Shown: positions 1-5,401 of the stretch, one piece after another
How positions within the stretch are numbered: position 1 is the stretch's first letter
Layout: each line of letters opens with the position of its first letter
Assembly: GCA_003565095.1 (NCBI GenBank)
Contig: PXDI01000058.1
Location: 1-6,046 of the forward strand
DNA: 6,046 nt
Direction of reading: 5' to 3'
DNA from: PVC group bacterium
GTDB taxonomy: Bacteria > Verrucomicrobiota > Kiritimatiellia > UBA8416 > PXDI01
Notes under the pieces: model-generated
Databases searched by the model: none
The model's input: the letters and a program-made list of their open reading frames with translations, nothing else
Told to the model about the DNA's origin: nothing
Made by a program: the position numbers and the translations under genes

Positions 1-633
1 AAGTTTCTTCCATTTATAGGTGGATTCCCAGGCGCTGTAGCTCTCGACGGGGAGGGGATGCGTCGGCGAACCCAGCCCGAGCAGATAGACGATCAGCGCT
101 TCGTCGTAACCGTGCCAGCGATGACGCAGAAAACCTTTCTCGGGTGTCCATCCGTGACTCACGGCCGCCGCGCCGTTGAGCATCCATTGCCAATCCGCTT
201 TGCGATATAACGTATCGGCTAGTTCTCGAATTTCGGCTTCCTCCGCCGTCTGCCGCCGGAAGTAAGCGGCGGCTGCCAGCATGCCGGCGAGCAGAAACGC
301 GCTGTCCACGCTCGACAGTTCCGATTGGTGAGCCCGCCGTCCGCTCGTCATGTCGAGGAAGTGATAATAGAAACCTTTGTATCCGGTAGCATCGGGGTCG
401 GTACCGTGCGGGGCGCGGTCAAAGAACCGGAGCGTCGCCAGGGTCCGTTGCGCCGCGTTTTCGCGTGTCAGGAACCCGCGTTCGACGCCGACCGGATACG
501 CCGTTAGCGCCAGCCCGACAGCGGCGATGCTCGCCGGCCATCCTTCAAGCGATTTGTCACGCACCAGTCCGTTGGCGGGATTGCTCTGGTGGATGAAATA
601 GCGGAACGCATCTTGTTGCAGCTTGTCCAGCAT
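1..633 (-). CDS. Glycoamylase-family protein (PF10091, GH144-like), N-terminal part
   Basis: The reverse strand is open from an ATG at 633 to the left edge, giving 211 residues with no stop; the C-terminal part lies outside the window. The translation fits the alpha-helical glycoamylase family: an opening LDKLQQDAFRYF helix, NPANGLV (residues 18-24), SIAAVGLALTAYPVGVERG (35-53), RTLATLRFF (63-71), TGYKGFYYHFLDM (83-95), ELSSVDSAFLLAG (105-117) and, near the break, WHGYDEA and LGSPTHP. PF10091 is often labelled glucoamylase, but characterised members (GH144) are beta-1,2-glucan hydrolases, so the substrate is inferred only. There is no signal peptide at this start, so the product should be cytoplasmic. 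The ATG lies 8 nt after the stop of the transaldolase remnant and behind a GAGAGAG purine run, suggesting the two genes were once translated together. The family call is firm; the exact activity is not. Confidence 0.87.
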   Translation of the reverse strand, partial: MLDKLQQDAFRYFIHQSNPANGLVRDKSLEGWPASIAAVGLALTAYPVGVERGFLTRENAAQRTLATLRFFDRAPHGTDPDATGYKGFYYHFLDMTSGRRAHQSELSSVDSAFLLAGMLAAAAYFRRQTAEEAEIRELADTLYRKADWQWMLNGAAAVSHGWTPEKGFLRHRWHGYDEALIVYLLGLGSPTHPLPVESYSAWESTYKWKKL

Positions 634-641
634 GACTCTCT

Positions 642-798
642 CTAAATGACTGACGACCTTTGCGCCAGGTTATCCATCAGCTTGTCGAGGCTGATTCCGG
701 TTTCCGGTAATTGCTTCAAGATCCGCGCCGCGGCGGATGTAGTCCAGCCAGATGGACTGCCCGAGTGCTTCCAGTTGTCTCAAAGGATTATTTTTCAT
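642..798 (-). pseudogene. Transaldolase relic: both ends kept, centre deleted
   Basis: An ATG at 798, with an AGG ribosome-site core 9 nt upstream, opens with NPLRQLEALGQSIWLDYIRR (residues 4-23), a clear match to the N-terminus of bacterial transaldolases, including those fused to glucose-6-phosphate isomerase. After about residue 24 the reading turns into nonsense and stops at 670-672. In the next frame the DNA encodes ILKQLPETGISLDKLMDNL and then stops at 642-644. That resembles the C-terminal helix of the same family (L..LG..LD.V...L). Intact transaldolases have about 220 to 380 residues or more, so most of the gene, including the Schiff-base lysine region, is missing. A third frame over 675-620 reads GRQSFRESHAG, which could be more shifted tail, but this is weak. 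The relic sits directly before the glycoamylase gene. It is not functional as it stands; an assembly collapse is the alternative to a real deletion. Confidence 0.68.
721..738. repeat. Hairpin at the transaldolase deletion junction
   Basis: ATCCGC (721-726) and GCGGAT (733-738) are perfect inverted arms around a GC-only 6-base loop. The structure sits where the N-terminal and C-terminal transaldolase readings meet. It may be a deletion scar, a structure that promoted deletion, or a spot where sequencing or assembly failed. Confidence 0.5.
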
Positions 799-862
799 GT
801 TGGGCTACCTGATTTTACGATATCACAATCACAAACAGCATGCCGCACCCCCCGGTTTTATT

Positions 863-883
863 CTATGGGGTGTATCCCTACCG
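863..883 (-). repeat. Conserved array-flanking element, copy 1
   Basis: Read on the minus strand this is GGTAGGGATACACCCCATAG, preceded by C. It differs at only three positions from the element at 5697-5716 (GGTAGGGTTTCACCCCATGG). Both copies abut the same side of a heptamer array, and both are followed by AA. The core can form a tiny GGG/CCC hairpin. In the minus direction it ends 64 nt before the ATG of the transaldolase relic, so it lies in that gene's upstream region. The function is unknown. Confidence 0.6.
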
Positions 884-890
884 GACGGAA

Positions 891-981
891 GACTGCAGAC
901 TGAAGACTGCAGACTGCAGACTGCAGACGGCAGACTGCAGACCGCAGACCGCAGACCGCAGACCGCAGACTGCAGACTGAG
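891..981. repeat. Tandem 7-bp array, 13 units of GACYGCA
   Basis: Thirteen consecutive heptamers run without a phase break: GACTGCA, GACTGAA, three GACTGCA, GACGGCA, GACTGCA, four GACCGCA, GACTGCA and GACTGAG. Variation is almost confined to position 4 (T, C or G). Seven-bp tandem repeats between genes are known from heterocystous cyanobacteria (STRR sequences), but this unit is not one I can name. Two shorter arrays of the same unit, in the opposite orientation, occur at 3527-3561 and 5656-5690. There are no spacers, so this is not a CRISPR. Confidence 0.9.
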
Positions 982-984
982 TGC

Positions 985-1013
985 GTGTACAAGTAAGGGA
1001 AAGCGGGAAGGAG
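985..1013. repeat. GTGTAC-AGTAAG word, copy 1
   Basis: GTGTACAAGTAAG followed by a purine-rich CGGGAAGGAG directly follows the heptamer array. A near copy, GTGTACGAGTAAG with CGGGGAGGGAG, is at 3399-3422 in another gene-free region. It appears to be one module of the intergenic repeat family. Confidence 0.5.
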
Positions 1014-1029
1014 ATGGGATGGGGAATAT

Positions 1030-1060
1030 AATCCGCAGATTACGCGGATTTACGCAGATG
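1030..1060. repeat. Inverted repeat AATCCGC/GCGGATT with CGCAGATT words
   Basis: AATCCGC (1030-1036) and GCGGATT (1044-1050) are perfect arms around the loop AGATTAC. The surrounding text also reads as short near-repeats (CGCAGATTA, CGCGGATTTA, CGCAGAT). The rest of the gap up to 1155 shows no gene or other feature I can support. There is no T-run, so a terminator for the toxin-antitoxin operon is not convincing here. Confidence 0.45.
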
Positions 1061-1155
1061 GTGAGAGCGGTCGCCACACATTGCCAGGCGCTTGACGCTG
1101 ATGGCCTTTAACTGGGCGCTTGGGTTGATTAGGATAGTCTCTACTCGTTATCCGT

Positions 1156-1428
1156 TCAGTAAAGCGTGTCGTGCGAACCAACATTGACCGGTACGATTGT
1201 GGCGTCCGAGATCAGGAACTCAATGGTAATACGGTACGAACGGTTGATTGAAACGGAATGGACGTCTTGCAGATGACCGGAAAGCTTGTGCAGGCGCAGT
1301 GACGGATGCAACGGGTTGAGCTCCAGTAATTGCAGCGTCTTTTCGTACTGCCGCTGAATTTCAGGATGCTTACGGAGGAATCGAATCGCTCGTCTGGTAT
1401 AGCTTTCGGTAAAGACTACCCTATACAT
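1156..1428 (-). CDS. RelE/YafQ-like toxin (mRNA interferase family)
   Basis: The 90-residue product has the normal length and layout of RelE/ParE-superfamily toxins, which cleave mRNA at the ribosome. The opening strand MYRVVFTESY is followed by basic helices (RRAIRFLRKHPEIQRQYEKTLQLLEL, 12-37). Then come HPSLRLHKLSG (41-51), HSVSINRSYRITIEFL (57-72) and a closing VGSHDTLY (83-90). His86 lies where YafQ carries its catalytic C-terminal histidine; His41, His47, Arg63 and Arg66 are other candidates. Its ATG overlaps the antitoxin's end by 8 nt, with no strong ribosome site of its own, so translation is probably coupled. The toxin being second in the operon is the usual order. The superfamily is certain; the exact RelE, StbE or YafQ subfamily is not, and a gyrase-poisoning ParE-type action is not excluded. 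Confidence 0.87.
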   Translation of the reverse strand: MYRVVFTESYTRRAIRFLRKHPEIQRQYEKTLQLLELNPLHPSLRLHKLSGHLQDVHSVSINRSYRITIEFLISDATIVPVNVGSHDTLY

Positions 1429-1678
1429 GTGCGCGAATCCGCTTCAGATGCCCGGCGACGGAATCATCCGCAATGCGCCCGGCGGCATAGTCGGCCCGGG
1501 TCTCATGCAGGGCGTGATCCAGTTCGGCTTCGCACAGTCTGGCGTAACGGTCGGCTTTCATCACGACATACCGGCACTGACCCCGCACCGTGATCATAAC
1601 CTCATCGTCATCAGTCAAAGCCGGGGAGAAGGCGGATACACCACGGCGTTTCAGTTCTCCTGCGGATATAGCACTCAT
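1421..1678 (-). CDS. Phd/YefM-like antitoxin
   Basis: This is the 85-residue partner of the downstream RelE-like toxin. The N-terminus MSAISAGELKRRGVSAF resembles the DNA-binding part of Phd/YefM-type antitoxins. EVMITVRGQCRYVVMKADRYARL (28-50) matches their strand and helix pattern in which a short basic stretch precedes a Y-V-V-M/L strand. The acidic, helical tail (ELDHALHETRADYAAGRIADDSVAGHLKRI) would wrap and neutralise the toxin. The open frame could start at 1744, but ATG 1678 is preferred: it has AAGGAG 7 nt upstream, and the promoter lies inside the longer reading. Such antitoxins repress their own operon with the toxin as co-repressor, and the operator-like repeat upstream fits that. 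The antitoxin role rests mainly on operon context plus the Phd-like pattern. Confidence 0.82.
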   Translation of the reverse strand: MSAISAGELKRRGVSAFSPALTDDDEVMITVRGQCRYVVMKADRYARLCEAELDHALHETRADYAAGRIADDSVAGHLKRIRAHV

Positions 1679-1681
1679 TAT

Positions 1682-1711
1682 CGTACTCCTTAATGTGCTG
1701 TATAGAGTACG
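1682..1711. promoter_or_regulatory. Inverted repeat CGTACTC/GAGTACG, likely autoregulatory operator
   Basis: CGTACTC (1682-1688) and GAGTACG (1705-1711) are perfect 7-bp arms 16 nt apart. One arm covers the -10 box and the other borders the ribosome site of the antitoxin gene. This is the expected place for an antitoxin operator; binding is inferred. Confidence 0.5.
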
Positions 1712-1732
1712 CAATGACAACCCGGATGTCAA
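1704..1732 (-). promoter_or_regulatory. Sigma-70-type promoter of the toxin-antitoxin operon
   Basis: On the minus strand a perfect TTGACA (1732-1727) is followed by 17 nt and TACTCT (1709-1704) as the -10 box. It sits 26 nt before the antitoxin ATG. Confidence 0.6.
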
Positions 1733-1764
1733 CCTATACCGCAAAAGCTTCCCGTAATTTTAAT

Positions 1765-1833
1765 ATTGCAAATGACCGAATAAATATAATACAAATAGCC
1801 GAATGAAAACCATACAAATCACCGAATAACTCG
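1765..1833 (+). repeat. Three 23-bp direct repeats (iteron-like) before the AAA_14 ATPase
   Basis: CAAATGACCGAATAA (1769), CAAATAGCCGAATGA (1792) and CAAATCACCGAATAA (1815) start exactly 23 bp apart, so the consensus is CAAATNNCCGAATRA. The 23-bp units abut without a gap, and the 15-bp core varies mainly at two central positions. They end about 20 nt before the ATPase start codon in an AT-rich stretch unlike the surrounding DNA. They may be an operator for that gene or a binding array for its product; a replication iteron is less likely because no replication initiator gene is seen. Confidence 0.75.
1785..1790 (+). promoter_or_regulatory. TATAAT box, possible promoter of the AAA_14 ATPase
   Basis: There is a perfect -10 hexamer between the first and second 23-bp repeats, in AT-rich DNA. 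No good -35 box lies 16-18 nt upstream, so activity may depend on a factor binding the repeats. If it is used, the second and third repeats would be transcribed as the 5' leader. Confidence 0.35.
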
Positions 1834-1852
1834 CGCGTAACGGAGGGCTATC

Positions 1853-3103
1853 ATGACCTATCATCCAAGAATTGCAGATGCGGTACTTATTAAGGGACTT
1901 GAAAGTTCAGGCGCAGTTTTGATTGAGGGCACCAAAGCCTGCGGAAAAACCGAGACTGCAACACGGATGGCCAAAAGCGTGTCACGATTTGACACGGATC
2001 CTGACGTGGCGATCAAAATGGATATTGACCCAACCCTTATTCTTAAGGGCTCAACACCGCGCCTACTGGATGAATGGCAGCTCTTTCCCCGGATCTGGGA
2101 CTTCACCCGGCGAGAAGTGGACACCAGAAAACAAAAGGGACAGTTCATTCTCACGGGTTCTGCCACATCTGATGATAAGGCGCGCCGCCATTCCGGAGCT
2201 GGCCGTTTTTCCGTGCTGAGAATGCGGCCTATGTCCTGGTTTGAACGCGGCTGGTCTTCAGGCGAGGTCTCGCTTCAGTCTCTTATAGCAACGGATGCGC
2301 CGCGTTCTGCAGATACCGAATTCTCTATCCCGGATCTCTGTGATCGAATCGCCCTCGGCGGCTGGCCGGGACTCATCGGGGAAAACGCCGATGCAGCCTT
2401 CGAGTTCACGAAAAACTATGTCAAGCTGATTGCCGAGGTAGATGTTGCCCGTGTCTCGGAGCGGCGCCGCAACGCGCCCAAGGTGCTGCGTTTTATCCAT
2501 TCTCTGGCGCGCAACATCTCGACAGAAGCCTCCCTGCACGCGATTGCATCCGACGCCGCCGGCAGCGATGACACCTTGGATGACGACACGGCCCGTGCAT
2601 ATCTGCAGGCTCTGGAGCGACTGATGATCACCGAGAATCTGCCAGCCTGGAATCCGCACATCCGTTCTTCTGCGGCACTGCGCAAATCTCCGAAACGCCA
2701 TTTCTGCGACCCTTCTCTCGCATTAGGGGCACTTGGAATCACCGCTCGAAAGCTGGCTTCCGACTTGCGTTTTCTGGGAATGCTCTTTGAATCTGCAGTC
2801 ATTCGAGATCTGCGCATCTACGCCTGGGCAGCCGGAGGAAGCGTCTCGCACTATCGGGATGCTACCGGGCATGAAGTCGACGCGATCATCGAGTACCCCG
2901 ATGGAAGATGGGGAGCGTTCGAGGTAAAGATGGGGATAGGTGCCGTCGAAGAGGCTTCGGCCAACCTGCTGGCACTTTCCGCAAAGATTGATACCAAAAG
3001 AACACAGCCACCAGCGGTTTTATGTGTCGTTACTGGGAACGGTTTTGCTCACCGGCGCAAGGATGGCGTCTGCATTGTGCCCCTGGCGACGCTTTGCCCA
3101 TAA
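1853..3103 (+). CDS. AAA_14/DUF4143 ATP-binding protein
   Basis: The 416-residue protein has the standard layout of this P-loop family. The Walker A motif is GTKACGKT (26-33), Walker B is RLLDEWQ (70-76) and a sensor-like LTGSAT follows (100-105). A HSGAGRF...LRMRPMS stretch (112-127) comes next, typical of the family, and then the DUF4143 domain with ALGGWPG (166-172). Near the C-terminus GHEVD (339-343) and FEVK (356-359) look like the D...ExK signature of PD-(D/E)xK nuclease folds. Whether it cuts DNA is unknown. The start is well set: GGAGG 6 nt before the ATG. No membrane segment or signal is seen, so it is cytoplasmic. The family is widespread, often in many copies per genome, and its biological role is not settled. 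It is divergent from the toxin-antitoxin operon and convergent with the VapC relic 15 nt downstream. Confidence 0.9.
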   Translation: MTYHPRIADAVLIKGLESSGAVLIEGTKACGKTETATRMAKSVSRFDTDPDVAIKMDIDPTLILKGSTPRLLDEWQLFPRIWDFTRREVDTRKQKGQFILTGSATSDDKARRHSGAGRFSVLRMRPMSWFERGWSSGEVSLQSLIATDAPRSADTEFSIPDLCDRIALGGWPGLIGENADAAFEFTKNYVKLIAEVDVARVSERRRNAPKVLRFIHSLARNISTEASLHAIASDAAGSDDTLDDDTARAYLQALERLMITENLPAWNPHIRSSAALRKSPKRHFCDPSLALGALGITARKLASDLRFLGMLFESAVIRDLRIYAWAAGGSVSHYRDATGHEVDAIIEYPDGRWGAFEVKMGIGAVEEASANLLALSAKIDTKRTQPPAVLCVVTGNGFAHRRKDGVCIVPLATLCP

Positions 3104-3118
3104 TCAAGACGGGCGGTG

Positions 3119-3211
3119 TCATGCCCGGTTCACGACTTTCAGGCCGGGTATCTTATCGTAGTGCCGAGTGTTGTTAGTGACCACGGTATGGCTGTCTCTT
3201 AATACGGCCAT
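3119..3211 (-). pseudogene. VapC-type PIN toxin, C-terminal relic
   Basis: The minus strand from 3211 to a TGA at 3119-3121 encodes about 30 residues including TVVTNNTRHYDKIPGL and a final KVVNRA. This is the conserved C-terminal strand and final helix of PIN-domain VapC toxins (usual pattern: L.TNN..F..I.GL...NW). Full VapC has about 130 residues, and a stop codon lies just upstream in frame, so the catalytic acidic residues at the N-terminus and middle are lost. No VapB antitoxin remains nearby. The ATPase gene ends 15 nt away. The simplest reading is that a vapBC locus was destroyed when neighbouring DNA was rearranged. It is too short to be listed by most gene finders. Confidence 0.72.
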
Positions 3212-3398
3212 GCTGCACCTTTATTTCATGCAAAGTGAATCAAATCTCATGCAGCTGCAAGGTTTTTCTTGCGAGAACGCCGGGAAGGCACCACGGATGG
3301 CGGAGCCGGACTACGGATGGGGAGTGGGTGCGGCGACGTGTAGAGGGTGGAACGTGACACCGGAATGGATAGCAAACGGAGGAGAATGAGAGATGTAG

Positions 3399-3448
3399 GT
3401 GTACGAGTAAGCGGGGAGGGAGCATTAGCTTATTCCGTACTCGTACAC
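3399..3448. repeat. Inverted repeat GTGTACGAGTA/TACTCGTACAC with hexamer words
   Basis: GTGTACGAGTA (3399-3409) and TACTCGTACAC (3438-3448) are perfect 11-bp arms. AAGC (3409-3412) and GCTT (3428-3431) extend the pairing inwards. The right arm continues as hexamer-spaced words (CGTACT, CGTACA, CGTACT, CTTACA) to about 3460. The left arm repeats the module at 985-1013. Confidence 0.65.
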
Positions 3449-3462
3449 GTACTCTTACACTC

Positions 3463-3476
3463 GAATCTCCGGATTC
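3463..3476. repeat. Palindrome GAATC-TCCG-GATTC
   Basis: Perfect 5-bp arms whose right arm overlaps the start of the 31-bp element. The second 31-bp element at 5402 is also preceded by a palindrome of a different sequence, which suggests a conserved arrangement. Confidence 0.4.
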
Positions 3477-3504
3477 AAGGGCGAATGGCGCTGGTTGAAG
3501 CGGG
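3474..3504. repeat. 31-bp intergenic element, copy A
   Basis: It starts TTCAAGGGCGAATGGCG and ends GGTTGAAGCGGG. It matches 5402-5432 at 29 of 31 positions in the same orientation. TTCAA and TTGAA near its ends form short inverted arms. Weak similarity continues to its right (CCGTAATCGG against GCGTAACCGG). Confidence 0.75.
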
Positions 3505-3526
3505 GATCGGTCGCCCGTAATCGGTC

Positions 3527-3561
3527 TGCGGTCTGCGGTCTGCGGTCTGCCGTCTGCAGTC
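3527..3561. repeat. Tandem 7-bp array, five units of TGCRGTC
   Basis: TGCGGTC three times, then TGCCGTC and TGCAGTC, preceded by one degenerate unit. This is the reverse complement of the 891-981 unit. Unlike the other two arrays it lacks the GGTAGGG-type flank. It ends 30 nt from the stop codon of the minus-strand ATPase. Confidence 0.85.
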
Positions 3562-3590
3562 ATTCCCCGAAGTTATAAGAAGCCAGCCGT

Positions 3591-5297
3591 TCAGTCCTGC
3601 GGGGGAATCCCGGTAACTTCCGTGATGATGGCGTCGGCGATGCCTCTGGCCTTCAGGCGGCGGGCAACCTCCCGCATATCGATTTCTCCCGGGGAGGGCT
3701 GCGTGCCGGTGGCGGCCCCGTATGGCGCAGGCGTTTCGCGCACCTGACCGGCGTTGATCGTCTCAACGCGATGTTCGCCGAGATTGCGGGTCTGGCGTGA
3801 GAATTCCACGCCGATCAGGGTGATGGGGCGACCATCGTCCAGATACGGTTCGAAGTAGCGTTTCGCGTGGATCTGCGCCATGGCTTCATCGGCCGTGCCG
3901 TTGAGCTTGAATTCGAAGATGAAGATGGCGGCGGAGGTCCTGACCACGGCATCGATGCGCCCGATATTGGTGCTGACTTCCGCGTCGACACGGACCCCGA
4001 TCAGGGTAAAAACGGTAAAGAAGATCGTCTGGTAGTATTTCTCGTTCTCGATGGTGATGGTGTTGGGAACCTTGGAAAAGAAGCCCTTCAGGGTGTCGAG
4101 CATGTCGGCGACACGGCCTTCCCGCAGCGCGGCGGTCAGCCGCTGAAGGCTCCCGGTGACTTCCTCCGGTGGCAGGTCTGTAAACCCATGAGCCAGGCAG
4201 CGACTGAAGGACATCTCGATCTCGCGGTTGGGATAACCCAGCTTGTACGTGACGGATCCCAGGGGGCCCTCCGCCCCCTTGATTGTCAGATAGCCCGTCT
4301 GCACCAGCAGGGGCAAGGCTGCCGGACTGCGGGGATCGTAGGAACCGAAGTCGGATTCATCCGCCACCAGTCCCGTCGGAGCGAGTGGATTCCTGCGCAG
4401 TAAGTCCACCAGGAAGGTCGGTGTGCCGGTCTCGAACCAATAATTCCTTATCTCTTGTGTGTCGAAGCATTTCATGACCGAAACGGGATTGTAAACGGTT
4501 GCCGCCAGCTTGTGGAAGCGGTAGCCATTGTACCATTCGCGTAGCACATCCAGCGTTTCAGCCCGTGTCCGCCCAATGGCACCGGCCAGCCGTTCGATGT
4601 AGTCCGGGAACGCGGTTTCCAGTTCCTCCTGCGTGTACCCCAGCAGGGTAGCGGTGCGTGGGTCCATCGTCAGGTCGGTCAGGTTGTTCAGGTCGGAAAA
4701 GATGGAGACCTTTGCAAACTTGCTCACGCCGGTGATCAAGGCAAAGCGCTGGGCGCTTTCCGTCGTTTTGATCACGGAATAGAACTGTTTGAGCACGGCC
4801 TGGATCGCCGTGGCCGTCGGCTGGCCGAGATGGCCGAGCAGGGGCTTGTCATACTCGTCCACTAGGATGACGATCTTGCCGTCGCGGGTGGCCAGGGTTT
4901 CGACCAGTTCCAGAAAACGGTCCGCGCTATCCTTGTGCTGGAGTGTAATGCCGAGGTCGGTTGCATTGCGGTCAAGGGTATATATCAGTTTTCGTTCCAG
5001 GTCTTCCGGTGATTGTGCTGCCGCCGCCCCCAGATCCAGGTGGATCACCGGGTGCGGTTGCCAGTCGTAATCGGTGGTAGCGAGGAAAAGCCCATCGAAC
5101 AACTCGCGACGGCCCTGGAAGATGGCCTTGAGAGTGCTGACGAGCAGGGACTTACCGAAACGCCGTGGCCGGGCGAGAAAGAATTGTGCGCTGGCACTAC
5201 GGATCAGCTCATGGATAGCGGCGGTCTTGTCGACATACAGGAAGTCGCCTTCGATCAGGTTGCTGAACGTGTACACACTGGTGGATATCGGTTTCAT
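3591..5297 (-). CDS. AAA-ATPase-like / PDDEXK_9 protein
   Basis: The 568-residue protein matches the large family that joins an AAA-ATPase-like domain (PF09820) to a PD-(D/E)xK nuclease-like C-terminus (PF08011, formerly DUF1703). The N-terminal FSNLIEGDFLYVDKT (11-25) is the family hallmark, so the ATG at 5297 is chosen even though no strong ribosome site precedes it. The Walker A variant is RPRRFGKS (43-50) and Walker B is VILVDEYDKP (143-152). LITGVSKF and LTDLTMDP-type motifs follow. The nuclease-like signature is IDAVV with Asp449, then FEFK with Glu462 and Lys464, so the core residues are intact. After the usual end, a 33-residue tail (about 536-568, REVARRLKARGIADAIITEVTG) resembles the small terminal helices of Rpn/transposase-type PD-(D/E)xK proteins. 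The function is unproven; mobile-element, defence and housekeeping ideas are all open. The gene stands alone, bracketed by the two 31-bp elements. Confidence 0.9.
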   Translation of the reverse strand: MKPISTSVYTFSNLIEGDFLYVDKTAAIHELIRSASAQFFLARPRRFGKSLLVSTLKAIFQGRRELFDGLFLATTDYDWQPHPVIHLDLGAAAAQSPEDLERKLIYTLDRNATDLGITLQHKDSADRFLELVETLATRDGKIVILVDEYDKPLLGHLGQPTATAIQAVLKQFYSVIKTTESAQRFALITGVSKFAKVSIFSDLNNLTDLTMDPRTATLLGYTQEELETAFPDYIERLAGAIGRTRAETLDVLREWYNGYRFHKLAATVYNPVSVMKCFDTQEIRNYWFETGTPTFLVDLLRRNPLAPTGLVADESDFGSYDPRSPAALPLLVQTGYLTIKGAEGPLGSVTYKLGYPNREIEMSFSRCLAHGFTDLPPEEVTGSLQRLTAALREGRVADMLDTLKGFFSKVPNTITIENEKYYQTIFFTVFTLIGVRVDAEVSTNIGRIDAVVRTSAAIFIFEFKLNGTADEAMAQIHAKRYFEPYLDDGRPITLIGVEFSRQTRNLGEHRVETINAGQVRETPAPYGAATGTQPSPGEIDMREVARRLKARGIADAIITEVTGIPPQD

Positions 5298-5298
5298 G

Positions 5299-5308
5299 AG
5301 AGTACTCT
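5299..5308. promoter_or_regulatory. Palindrome AGAGTACTCT at the ATPase start
   Basis: A perfect 10-bp palindrome directly before the ATG of the minus-strand ATPase, where a ribosome site would be expected. Its GAGTAC core also forms the arms of the toxin-antitoxin operator at 1682-1711. It may be an operator or may be chance. Confidence 0.3.
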
Positions 5309-5383
5309 ACAACAGGACAGACTTCCCCGGCAAGTGTCGAGTGGTGGCTTGCAGCAATTCTCATTTTGGCCGCTTCCTTTGCG

Positions 5384-5401
5384 GTCGGGGTGGACCCCGA
5401 C
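5384..5401. repeat. Hairpin GTCGGGGT-GG-ACCCCGAC
   Basis: Perfect 8-bp arms separated by 2 nt, just before the second 31-bp element. Without a T-run on either side it is not a standard terminator. Confidence 0.5.

Larger units (their letters stand above)
3212..3590. other. Gene-free region made of small repeats
   Basis: I see no gene here. The left part (3212-3390) contains near-repeats such as ACGGATGGCGGAG/ACGGATGGGGAG and, on the minus strand, TCACGTTCCAC, a word close to the CGTTCCA units at 5630-5636. The right part carries the palindrome, 31-bp element and heptamer array listed separately. Open frames across it are products of the repeats. Confidence 0.6.

Noticed and set aside
891..981. 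CRISPR array
   Set aside because: The 7-bp units abut directly with no spacers and no 24-40-bp repeat; no cas gene is present.
829..1077. Open frames across the first heptamer array
   Set aside because: A 7-bp period gives a 21-bp translated repeat with few stops, so the open frames are by-products of the repeat; there is no ribosome site or family match.
1679..1744. Upstream extension of the antitoxin to an ATG at 1744
   Set aside because: The extension overlaps the TTGACA promoter and operator; ATG 1678 has an excellent AAGGAG at 7 nt.
1765..1833. Plasmid replication origin with iterons
   Set aside because: Exact spacing is iteron-like, but no replication initiator or partition gene is visible and the neighbours look chromosomal.
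3122..3151. CCCGG/CCGGG inverted repeat as terminator of the AAA_14 gene
   Set aside because: It has a 15-nt loop and no T-run, and the sequence is explained by the VapC relic on the other strand.
3240..3563. Minus-strand open frame of 107 codons downstream of the ATPase
   Set aside because: It is composed of repeat DNA (heptamer array, 31-bp element, palindrome) and has no recognisable protein feature.
3867..4403. Plus-strand open frame of 178 codons
   Set aside because: It lies fully antisense to the well-supported AAA-ATPase/PDDEXK_9 gene, matches no family I know and is a frame shadow.
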